In this document: positions 9,152 to 17,023 of the stretch, in pieces | Layout: each line of letters begins with the position of its first letter | Numbering within the stretch: the first letter of the stretch is position 1 | NCBI GenBank assembly: GCA_965233665.1 | Contig: CBDDTG010000045.1 | Coordinates: 1 to 64,000 of the forward strand | DNA from: Bacterioplanes sp965233665 | GTDB lineage: Bacteria; Pseudomonadota; Gammaproteobacteria; Pseudomonadales; Oceanobacteraceae | Reading direction: 5' to 3' | DNA length: 64,000 bases | Made by a program: the position numbers and the translations under genes | Notes under the pieces: generated by a model | Told to the model about the DNA's origin: nothing | Seen by the model: only the letters and a program-made list of their open reading frames with translations | The model's database searches: none

Positions 9152-10342
9152 TTAATCGCCATCGGATTCGGCATCACTGGGCACGGTTAAGCCCAAGTTT
9201 AATGCCATCTGACCTTTGAGATCGTCGGTAAAGACTTTGATTTTACTGTCAAGTGCGCACAGCTCGGCGACATCACTGCCGCTGCTGCTGGCTATGGCGT
9301 TAATGCACAACCCCACGTCATTATCTGAGTTGTCTGCCGCTGCCGTGGTGACAATATCACGCACGCTGGCATTTAACCCTTTGGCGCCATCAATGGCCGT
9401 TTGCAAAGAGCTCAGCATGTTGCTTGCGAGATCAGCTTGACCAGCCGCGACCAAATAGGAGGCAAAACCACCGTTATTGCCGTTGCCTGCTGTCATCAAA
9501 GCTTGCGCCGCTTCCAGGTTGGCGGCAATGACTTCGGCATTAATATCAGCAAACGCAATTTCCAGTTTTTCTGGCTCAAATACTTCGTTTTGGTTTTCAG
9601 GCAAAACGGTTTTTTGCAGCTTCTCGCCCTTGGTCTGGTTATAGACATAAAACAAAGCTTCGAATATTTCCTGCGCGGCTGCCTGACCACCCGGCGTGGT
9701 AGCTGGTTCGTAACTGCCCAAATCAAAGCTCATATTGGCGACATTGGTGCGCATGGATTCAATCGCCGCTTGCGCAAAGGCACATCGTTTGGCGGCATCA
9801 GCGGCGGCCTCCGGTGCATCGCTGCAGCTAGGCAAAGGCGCATCGGCAAACAAAACATATTCCACCGCTGGAAGACCGCGCTGTTGCGGCGTGCTGTTGT
9901 CAAAAGATTGCTGCAAGTCGACTCCGGCAATTATACCGTCCATGCTGCAGGTTTTATTAACGCTTAGCGGCCAGCTGTAAATGGCATTGCGATATTCTTT
10001 GACTGGGCCAAACTGCATCACTTCCAGTTTTTGCCAGCCCAGCATGGCCTGCTGCCAGCTTTGCTGTGCCGCTGTGCGAGTCGTTGCTTGCTGTTCGCTG
10101 CCAATGGCTGCGCAATAGGCATTGGTTTGCTGTTGTAGATCTTCTAGCTGGGTCGAAAACTGCTCTGCTGCCTGATATTGCACCCAATCCAACTCAGAGA
10201 GCATAGTCGTGCAGTTAAAGCTGTCAGAATTCAGCGCACTGCAGGCATCGGCACTGCTGCTACCGCCGGAGGAAGACCCTCCACCGCCGCAAGCCGTTAA
10301 AAAGAGTGCAGAAGAAACAAGGGTTAAAGCCGATTTTTTCAT
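9152..10342 (-). CDS. Imelysin-family lipoprotein
   Basis: Predicted surface or periplasmic lipoprotein of 396 residues. The signal MKKSALTLVSSALFLTAC ends in a lipobox and is followed by a Gly/Ser linker. The fold signature of the imelysin (peptidase M75) family is visible: AQQSWQQAMLGWQKLEVMQF, GPVKEYRNAIYSWPLS and RGLPAVEYVLF. Imelysins are implicated in iron acquisition, and many lie in Fur-regulated clusters. The classic GxHxxE motif reads GLPAVE here, so the His is replaced by Pro, as seems usual in one branch of the family; metal binding by that motif is doubtful. It lies 83 bp downstream of the DUF4856 lipoprotein, with a hairpin between them. Peptidase activity has not been supported for this type and is not claimed. 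Confidence 0.85.
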   Translation of the reverse strand: MKKSALTLVSSALFLTACGGGGSSSGGSSSADACSALNSDSFNCTTMLSELDWVQYQAAEQFSTQLEDLQQQTNAYCAAIGSEQQATTRTAAQQSWQQAMLGWQKLEVMQFGPVKEYRNAIYSWPLSVNKTCSMDGIIAGVDLQQSFDNSTPQQRGLPAVEYVLFADAPLPSCSDAPEAAADAAKRCAFAQAAIESMRTNVANMSFDLGSYEPATTPGGQAAAQEIFEALFYVYNQTKGEKLQKTVLPENQNEVFEPEKLEIAFADINAEVIAANLEAAQALMTAGNGNNGGFASYLVAAGQADLASNMLSSLQTAIDGAKGLNASVRDIVTTAAADNSDNDVGLCINAIASSSGSDVAELCALDSKIKVFTDDLKGQMALNLGLTVPSDAESDGD

Positions 10343-10372
10343 GCTAAAAACTCCGCGTTAAAACGACAAAAG

Positions 10373-10394
10373 GGCCGCCCGCAAGCGGACGACC
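10373..10394 (-). terminator. Intercistronic hairpin between DUF4856 and imelysin genes
   Basis: On the minus strand GGTCGTCCGC pairs with GCGGGCGGCC (two G.T pairs), followed by CTTTTG. It may attenuate read-through into the imelysin gene. Confidence 0.5.
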
Positions 10395-10425
10395 CCATGT
10401 TTAAATCATGCGATGATGCAATGGC

Positions 10426-11841
10426 TTACCACTGACTTACGTCACCTTCAAAGTCATACACATCTGCCAGCAAATCGCGCGCTTGCGTTAATGCTTGCTG
10501 ATAGGCTTCAACATCGCCGCCTTCCAATACCGGTGCTTGACCAACTAAGCTGTGCAGCTGTTTTAGCTCATCCAGTTCGATCTCAGCAATGGGGTTAAAT
10601 TGCAGCGCAAGAGCAAAGCCCTTCATCTCACTCCAATGCTTGGCGTGCTTGTCAAAGCTGTAATCGTCACCGCCGATTTTCGCCATGTCGGCTAAGGTCG
10701 AGTTAATGTAGTGAATTACATTAGCAGCAAAGATTTCTTCCCAGGTTTCGATAATAATTTCGGCCTGCTCTACCAGTTCAGCATGGTAGCCTTCGCCAGC
10801 CACTGGGTCAGTGCCGTAGTTATCGACAATGATCTGGCGGCCTTTCAGGTAGGCATCCATTATTTTTTTGCTGCTGTCCCAACCTTCGATGCTGGCATCA
10901 CGCTTGTTGGCGTACTGCGCCATGGCAAAGGTGTATTCAGCGGTTAAGTCGATCTGGCCATCGCCATTGCTGTCGTTATCTTTTTGCGCTTTTAACTCAG
11001 CATCGCTGTAGTTGTTGTAATCACGCGCCGCACCAAAGTAGCCAAAGCCTTCGTCCCATTGATGCTCCAGTGAGGTGTAAGGCTTACTGCCGTCTTTATC
11101 CCCAGCGCTGTTTTGCTTTAACAAGCCTTTATCGGCTTTTAAGTAGTCATTGGCGGTTTGCGAAAATGCTACGGAACCCAGCAGGAATTTTTGAATTAAT
11201 TGCTGATAATCCAGACCCGTTTCGCTTAAGTAAGGCTTAGCTGAATTGTCGACCTCTGCATTGACGGCAATATCTATAAACCAATCTTTGATCAAAGCAT
11301 TGGGCTTGGCATCTTCAGTATCGGCTTCCACGTCCCAGCCAACAAACTCACCCAGCGCCAGTGCATTATCAATACCGGCCATTTTACTTTGCAGGTTCTT
11401 GTCACCGCTTAAATCGCCATAGCCAGTTTGCACCAAGCTGCCTTCCGTCACAGAGATACCCACCGGCGTTTCTTCCAATGCCAGGGTATACGCGTTTTGC
11501 GACGTCAGGTTATAAGTCTGAACAATTGGAGTGCTGGTACCGACCTCGTAGATTAGATTCAGCTTGTCCAATATCGCCAGACCTGTGGTGGTGTTATCAC
11601 CCAATTCTGAAGCCAGCTGCGGACTGCTAATCAGGGTTTTTAACTCGTTAATCAGCACATTGCGTGCCACCTGGCCACCGTAGGAAACAGACGATTCACC
11701 CGCGACCACTTGGCTTTCGAAGGTGTAAGTCGTGGGCGCCGTGGTGCCGTTGTTGTTATCACTGTCGTTGTCATCGTCGCTGCCACAGGCCGCCAGCAGG
11801 ATGGCGGCAGACAGCACAGACATGCCTTTTACCAGTTTCAT
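10426..11841 (-). CDS. DUF4856 family lipoprotein
   Basis: Lipoprotein of 471 residues beginning MKLVKGMSVLSAAILLAAC, then an Asp/Asn-rich linker. The body has a short region resembling imelysin-type helices and the sequence SLEHQWDEGFGYFGAARDYN, characteristic of DUF4856 proteins, followed by an EF-like stretch (DNDSNGDGQIDL) that could bind calcium. DUF4856 lipoproteins are frequent partners of imelysins in iron-regulated loci. I place the start at 11841, with AAGG nine bases upstream; an in-frame ORF extends to 11901 but would bury the signal peptide behind 20 residues. The promoter region holds a Fur-box-like palindrome. Function unknown. Confidence 0.82.
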   Translation of the reverse strand: MKLVKGMSVLSAAILLAACGSDDDNDSDNNNGTTAPTTYTFESQVVAGESSVSYGGQVARNVLINELKTLISSPQLASELGDNTTTGLAILDKLNLIYEVGTSTPIVQTYNLTSQNAYTLALEETPVGISVTEGSLVQTGYGDLSGDKNLQSKMAGIDNALALGEFVGWDVEADTEDAKPNALIKDWFIDIAVNAEVDNSAKPYLSETGLDYQQLIQKFLLGSVAFSQTANDYLKADKGLLKQNSAGDKDGSKPYTSLEHQWDEGFGYFGAARDYNNYSDAELKAQKDNDSNGDGQIDLTAEYTFAMAQYANKRDASIEGWDSSKKIMDAYLKGRQIIVDNYGTDPVAGEGYHAELVEQAEIIIETWEEIFAANVIHYINSTLADMAKIGGDDYSFDKHAKHWSEMKGFALALQFNPIAEIELDELKQLHSLVGQAPVLEGGDVEAYQQALTQARDLLADVYDFEGDVSQW

Positions 11842-11912
11842 AAAGATTGCCTTAATAGTTAATACAAGGTGTTCAGAATTTGAGACAACAGATAGTAGCA
11901 AAAGCCAAATAC

Positions 11913-11929
11913 AATGAAAACGATTCGCA
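11913..11929. promoter_or_regulatory. Candidate Fur box upstream of the DUF4856/imelysin unit
   Basis: On the minus strand TGCGAATCGTTTTCATT resembles the TGAGAATnnTTATCATT form of Fur operators and lies about 75 bp before the DUF4856 start. Family-based inference only. Confidence 0.45.
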
Positions 11930-11983
11930 ATTTACGGCATTCTGTAGGGTTTTTTGGGCAATTTTCTGCCCTTAAGGCACAAA

Positions 11984-12008
11984 AAAGCCCGATCAAGGAT
12001 CGGGCTTT
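11984..12008 (-). terminator. Rho-independent terminator of the glutaredoxin gene
   Basis: On the minus strand GCCCGATC-CTT-GATCGGGC is followed by TTTTTT, 18 bp beyond the glutaredoxin stop codon. Confidence 0.92.
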
Positions 12009-12026
12009 AAATACAGCTCATTGGGC

Positions 12027-12347
12027 TTATTCAGCCGGTGCCGCTTCTTCCAGCAATGGCTTCAGCTCGCCCTTTTGATGCATGTCGGTGATGATGTCGC
12101 AACCACCGACCAGCTCGCCTTTCACCCACAGCTGCGGGAAGGTTGGCCAGTTGGCGTACTTGGGCAAGTTGGCACGAATGTCCGGGTTCGACAGCACGTC
12201 AACGTAGGCAAACTTTTGGCCACACTCCATGACCGCTTGCACGGTTTGAGCAGAGAAGCCGCACATAGGCTGGTTAGGTGAGCCTTTCATGTACAGCAGA
12301 ATGTCGTTGTTTTCGATCTGGTCTTTGATGACGTCCATTATTTCCAT
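12027..12347 (-). CDS. grxD: Monothiol glutaredoxin, Grx4 family
   Basis: Cytosolic iron-sulfur cluster carrier of 106 residues, the usual length. The monothiol active site CGFS is at Cys29, the glutathione-binding lysine precedes it (YMKGSPNQPMCGFS), and the cis-proline and GG motifs follow (WPTFPQLWVKGELVGGCDI). Grx4 proteins bind a [2Fe-2S] cluster with glutathione, often with BolA partners, and deliver it to client proteins. The Ala/Pro-rich acidic C-terminus (EEAAPAE) is common. It is a single-gene unit with its own terminator; the larger oxoprolinase gene upstream ends about 80 bp away. Confidence 0.96.
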   Translation of the reverse strand: MEIMDVIKDQIENNDILLYMKGSPNQPMCGFSAQTVQAVMECGQKFAYVDVLSNPDIRANLPKYANWPTFPQLWVKGELVGGCDIITDMHQKGELKPLLEEAAPAE

Positions 12348-12425
12348 GGTGCTCTCTCAGTCTTAGCTCAAGGATTTGTCGCGCAGTTTATCACAGCCCA
12401 TTGAATACCCGACAGCGGCAGTAGG

Positions 12426-15400
12426 CTAATCATTTTCCAGCGAACGGCCATAGCCCCCTCCGCCAGGGGTGTGCACACAGAGGCTATCCCCTGCTTGCAA
12501 TTCAGTACGGGTGCAGCCGGGCAAATTTTGCAACCGGCCGTTACGGCGCAATACAAAGTTGCAGCCGGTTTTGCCATCGTCGCCGCCGGCCAAACCGTGT
12601 GGCGCTACTTGCCGGCGCCCACTGATGATGTTGGCCTGCATTGGCTGCAAAAAACGAATATGACGCTCAACGCCATCACCACCACGGCACAAGCCATGCC
12701 CACCCGACAAGCGACGAATATGAAACCAGTCCAATACCACCGGGTAGCGCTGCTCTAATACCTCTGGGTCGGTCAGGCGTGAGTTGGTCATATGTGAATG
12801 CATGGCGCTGACGCCCTCGCCCACTGCGCTGGCACCTGTGCCACCGCACAGGGTTTCGTAATACTGATACTGAGCGTCGCCAAAGGTGACGTTGTTATTG
12901 GTGCCCTGGCTGGCGGCCATTAAGTTCAGCGCCCCCATCACGGCATCGACCAAATACTGCGCCGTTTCGACGTTGCCAGAAACCACCGCCGCCGGGTACT
13001 CAGGCGCCACCATGGAGGCCTTCGGCACACGAATATCCAACGGCCGGAAAAACCCGGCATTCAGTGGAATGGGTTTATTGACCAGCACACGAAAGCTGTA
13101 CAAGACAGCAGCATGCACGACGGAGGTGGGGGCATTAAAATTGCCCGGATGCTGCAGCTGATCAGGCCGGTAGCCTGTGCCACCAAAGTCTATGCGCGCT
13201 CTGCCCTGCTGGCGGTCGATTCGAATGGCCACCTGAATACGACTGCCATCGTCCATGTCACAGCTAAACTGGCCATCCGCCAGCGACATTAATGCCTGCG
13301 AAAGCACTTCGGCCGCGTTGTCTTGCACATAGCCCATATACGCCTGCACCGCGGCTTCGCCATATTGTTGGCATAAACGCAGCAACTCTTGCGCGCCTTT
13401 TTCACAGGCCGCCAGCTGCGCTGATAAATCTGCAATGTTTTGCTCTGGATTGCGTACGGGGTAACGGGTGTTAGCCAAAGCGGCGCGAATATTTTGCTCC
13501 TGCAACGCACCATCACGCATCAACAGCAGGTTATCCAGCAGCACGCCTTCTTGCTCAATATGGCTGGACTCTGCCGGCATGGAACCTGGGCTAATGCCAC
13601 CGATATCGGCATGATGGCCGCGCGCCGCTACGTAAAATGCGGGTTTGGCACCGTCGGTAAATACAGGTTTCACTACGGTAATGTCGGGCAGATGAGTGCC
13701 ACCGTTGTAGGGCGTATTCAACACAAAAGCATCGCCCGGGCGCATGTCGGGTTGGCCTTGAATCACCACGCGAATGCTGTCGCTCATTGAGCCTAGATGC
13801 ACCGGTATGTGCGGTGCGTTGGCCACCAAGTTGCCGTGCTGATCAAACACAGCGCAAGAAAAATCCAACCGCTCTTTGATATTTACGCTGCTGGCGGTTT
13901 GCTCCAGCACCACGCCCATTTGCTCAGCTGCCGACATAAACAAGTGGCTAAACAGCTCAAGCCGCAAAGGGTCTCGTTCTGTGTCTGTGACGCTTTGCGG
14001 CTTTGCTTGCTGTTGTGTTAGCAGCAGAGCACCGCTGGCCAGGCATTGCAGTTGCCAACCTGGCTCAAGCACGATGGTGGAGGTGCGCTCCGTTAACAGC
14101 GCCGGGCCTTGCAGCTGCTCACCTTCAGCAATACTTGAGCGCGCATACACCGGCACCTCGCACCATTGCCCCTGACCATGCATGCGCACTGTGCCGGATT
14201 GCACAGTTTGAGCGGGGGCAGGCCCTGGTGTTGAAGCTGATGCCGGGGCTGCATCCTCGCCACCGGCAATGCATTCCAGTTGCAGTGCATCGGCCACAAT
14301 GGCGCGCTGCTCATTGATAAAGCCGTACAGCTGGCGGTGTTGCTGTTCAAACGCTTGCTGCATGGTAACGCCATCGCCATAGGCCACCAGCAAGGGCGTA
14401 TCAGCCCCTTCATAGCGCAAATACAGGCGCACCTGTTTCACCGCTGAGGCATCACTGCCCGGCTGGTGCAAATAGTCTTGCCATAGTGTTTCTAACACCT
14501 GTTCAGCTGCGCGGGAATCTTGAGCCAACTGCGCCAGTGGCACATCCATCGACTTTTCAGCCAGCCAGCGCTGTTCGGCCAGACCAATGCCGTAAGCCGA
14601 CAGCACGCCCGCTTGCGGGTGCAAATACACTTGTTCAATGCCCAACGCTTGCGCCACCTGGCACGCATGCTGAGCGCCGGCGCCACCAAAGGCATTGAGT
14701 ACGTAGGAGGCCAGATCATGGCCACGCTGCACCGATATTTTACGTATCGCGGCGGCCATGTTATCGACGGCAACAGTAAGGAAGGCTTCGGCCAGTGCCT
14801 CCGGACTGTAATGACGACCCGATTCCACACTGACGCTGTGCGCCAGCTGCTCAAATTGCTGCTGCACGCCTTCGGCATCCAAAGGCTGATTTTGCTGTGG
14901 GCCGAAGATGGCCGGGAAGTGCTCGGCCTGAATGCGGCCCAGCAGCAGATTGCAGTCCGTCACGGTCAGCGGGCCGCCATTGCGATAACAGGCCGGTCCG
15001 GGGTAAGCACCGGCCGACTCTGGCCCCACTTGCAAACGGCCATCACGAAACTGCACCACAGAGCCGCCGCCCGCAGCGACGGTGTGCACGCTCATCATGG
15101 GCACACGCAGGCGCACATCTGCTATTAAGGTTTCATTGTCGCGCTCCAGCTCACCGCCATAGTGGCTGACATCGGTGGAGGTGCCGCCCATATCAAAACC
15201 AATAATGCGATCAAAACCGTCGGCGCTGGCGGTCTTGACCATGCCCACCACACCGCCGGCAGGACCTGACAATACCGCATCTTTGCCAGCAAACTGAGCC
15301 GGTGAAGTCAGCCCGCCGTTGGACTGCATAAACTGCACATCCACGCCCGGCAGTGCCTGGCGTACTTGTTCAACGTAGCGTTTGAGCACCGGCGATAAAT

Positions 15401-16073
15401 ACGCGTCGGCGACGGTGGTTGAACCACGTGCCACCAGTTTAATCAGTGGGCTGACCTCATGACTGAGCGACACCTGTTCAAATCCGGCCGCACGCGCCAG
15501 CTCGCCTAGGCGTTGCTCGTGCTGGGGGTACTTATAGGCATGCATCAGCGCCACCGCGATGGCGCGAAAGCCTTGGCGATGGGCTTCTTGTAGCTGCAAC
15601 CAGCAGGCTTCTTCGTCTAAAGCCAACTCCACCGAGCCATCGACTAACATGCGTTCAGGCACTTCGTACACCCGTTCATACAGCGGTGTTGGCTGTGGCG
15701 TGTGCAGGGCAAAAATATCTGGCCGCGCTTGGTAGCCAATTTGCAACTGATCGCGCAACCCCTGAGAAACCAGTAACACGGTCGACTGGCCGCGCCGCTC
15801 TAATAGGGCATTGGTCGCCACCGTCGTACCCATGCGTACTTCGCTGATGCGGCTAGGTTGCTGCGGAAGTTGAGATTGCAGTTGCTGAATGCCTTCGATG
15901 GCGGCATCGGCATAGTGCTGAGGGTTTTCTGACAGCAGCTTATGAACCAGCTGCTGACCGTCTGGCGTTGTCGCGACGATATCGGTAAAGGTGCCGCCAC
16001 GATCAATCCAAAAACGCCAACCGGGCTCACTGCTGTGCGCTGAGCTGATGTGCGTTGAAGTAGAGTCAGACAT
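12426..16073 (-). CDS. oplAH: 5-oxoprolinase, fused HyuA-HyuB type
   Basis: ATP-dependent hydrolase of 1215 residues that opens 5-oxo-L-proline to glutamate. The first half is the HyuA/ROK-like ATPase: WRFWIDRGGTFTDIVATTPD, IGFDMGGTSTDVSHYGGE and HTVAAGGGSVVQFRDGRL. The second half, from about residue 720, is HyuB: LELFSHLFMSAAEQMGVVLE, IPVHLGSMSDSIRVV, FVLNTPYNGGTHLPDITVV and GGGGYG near the C-terminus. Eukaryotic and many bacterial oxoprolinases share this fused form, whereas hydantoinases are split. The start is taken at 16073 (MSDST), preceded by a G-rich sequence; an ATG at 16091 is also in frame. It may recycle oxoproline formed from glutathione or glutamine turnover. Reading frame is intact over its full length. 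Confidence 0.92.
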   Translation of the reverse strand: MSDSTSTHISSAHSSEPGWRFWIDRGGTFTDIVATTPDGQQLVHKLLSENPQHYADAAIEGIQQLQSQLPQQPSRISEVRMGTTVATNALLERRGQSTVLLVSQGLRDQLQIGYQARPDIFALHTPQPTPLYERVYEVPERMLVDGSVELALDEEACWLQLQEAHRQGFRAIAVALMHAYKYPQHEQRLGELARAAGFEQVSLSHEVSPLIKLVARGSTTVADAYLSPVLKRYVEQVRQALPGVDVQFMQSNGGLTSPAQFAGKDAVLSGPAGGVVGMVKTASADGFDRIIGFDMGGTSTDVSHYGGELERDNETLIADVRLRVPMMSVHTVAAGGGSVVQFRDGRLQVGPESAGAYPGPACYRNGGPLTVTDCNLLLGRIQAEHFPAIFGPQQNQPLDAEGVQQQFEQLAHSVSVESGRHYSPEALAEAFLTVAVDNMAAAIRKISVQRGHDLASYVLNAFGGAGAQHACQVAQALGIEQVYLHPQAGVLSAYGIGLAEQRWLAEKSMDVPLAQLAQDSRAAEQVLETLWQDYLHQPGSDASAVKQVRLYLRYEGADTPLLVAYGDGVTMQQAFEQQHRQLYGFINEQRAIVADALQLECIAGGEDAAPASASTPGPAPAQTVQSGTVRMHGQGQWCEVPVYARSSIAEGEQLQGPALLTERTSTIVLEPGWQLQCLASGALLLTQQQAKPQSVTDTERDPLRLELFSHLFMSAAEQMGVVLEQTASSVNIKERLDFSCAVFDQHGNLVANAPHIPVHLGSMSDSIRVVIQGQPDMRPGDAFVLNTPYNGGTHLPDITVVKPVFTDGAKPAFYVAARGHHADIGGISPGSMPAESSHIEQEGVLLDNLLLMRDGALQEQNIRAALANTRYPVRNPEQNIADLSAQLAACEKGAQELLRLCQQYGEAAVQAYMGYVQDNAAEVLSQALMSLADGQFSCDMDDGSRIQVAIRIDRQQGRARIDFGGTGYRPDQLQHPGNFNAPTSVVHAAVLYSFRVLVNKPIPLNAGFFRPLDIRVPKASMVAPEYPAAVVSGNVETAQYLVDAVMGALNLMAASQGTNNNVTFGDAQYQYYETLCGGTGASAVGEGVSAMHSHMTNSRLTDPEVLEQRYPVVLDWFHIRRLSGGHGLCRGGDGVERHIRFLQPMQANIISGRRQVAPHGLAGGDDGKTGCNFVLRRNGRLQNLPGCTRTELQAGDSLCVHTPGGGGYGRSLEND

Positions 16074-16121
16074 GTCGCCCCCGCCATCCATTGAAAGGTG
16101 CGACAGTGTATCAGATAGGCA

Positions 16122-16775
16122 TCAAGGCATATGTGCCACGTAGGCCGCCACGTCCTTGATTTGTTGCTCGTTGAGGTTCTTCATCACAGCCACCATGGGC
16201 GAGTTACGACGATCCGGGTCGTTGTGCAAAAACTTCAGCAAAGTCGTTTCTAAAAACTCGTAGGGCTGGCCGGCAATGCGTGGATAAGTCGCGCTGCCAT
16301 GTCCCTCTTTACCATGACACGCAAAACACACCGAGTTATAGATGCGCTCACCGGCGGCGCTGGTGGCCACGGGCTGCTGGCGCTCGCTCACTTCGCGGTC
16401 GGCAAAGTACAAGGCAATATCAATGCGATCATCGGCCGAAAGATGCTTCGCCAAAGTGCTCATGACGTAATCCTGGCGCTGACCGTTGGCAAACTTCTCA
16501 AACTGGGTAAATAAATAGGCAGCGTTCTGGCTGGCTAAGTTAGGAATGTAATCACGTTTGCTGTTGCCGTCCTGGCCATGACAGCGAAAGCACAACTGAG
16601 CGCGTTCTTCACCATCTTGAACCGCCGCTTGACGGGTCTCGGCATTTTGCTCAATGGCCGCCATTTCCTGCAGCAATTCCTCCACCGTTTGTGCTTGTAC
16701 GGGCGAAATCAGCAGGGCCATGACAGCAGCCACTAAAGATGCCAGACGTAAACTGGCAGTATTTGATTTAGTCAT
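16122..16775 (-). CDS. Di-haem cytochrome c, c4-like
   Basis: Periplasmic electron carrier of about 217 residues with a signal peptide (LRLASLVAAVMALLISPVQA-QT). There are two CXXCH haem sites, CFRCHGQDG and CFACHGKEG, one per domain, each followed by a Met-bearing segment (YVMSTLAKHLS; NSPMVAVMKNL) as expected for axial ligands. The two-domain layout matches cytochrome c4 proteins, which pass electrons to terminal oxidases. The start at 16775 (MTKSN) gives a normal signal peptide; an upstream ATG at 16805 adds ten residues, and neither has a strong ribosome site. It is divergent from leuS across a 250-bp spacer. Confidence 0.88.
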   Translation of the reverse strand: MTKSNTASLRLASLVAAVMALLISPVQAQTVEELLQEMAAIEQNAETRQAAVQDGEERAQLCFRCHGQDGNSKRDYIPNLASQNAAYLFTQFEKFANGQRQDYVMSTLAKHLSADDRIDIALYFADREVSERQQPVATSAAGERIYNSVCFACHGKEGHGSATYPRIAGQPYEFLETTLLKFLHNDPDRRNSPMVAVMKNLNEQQIKDVAAYVAHMP

Positions 16776-17023
16776 CTCGTTACGTACTTCCGTTGCCTGA
16801 ACCATTGTGCGGGCGATTGCTCGTCCTTTTTTGCAAGCCTATTCACGGCGGCCACATTACGATGATTGCCCGAACGGGCCAAGTAAGCGGCGATGGCTGG
16901 ATCATAAAATCATCAGCAAAGCTGACCTGAGTCAATCATATGCAAGCCAGCCCTGGCATAGCCCACCTGCACCCATTGCGGTACACTGGCAGCTCTTTTT
17001 AACCTCCCAAAAAACAGATCACC

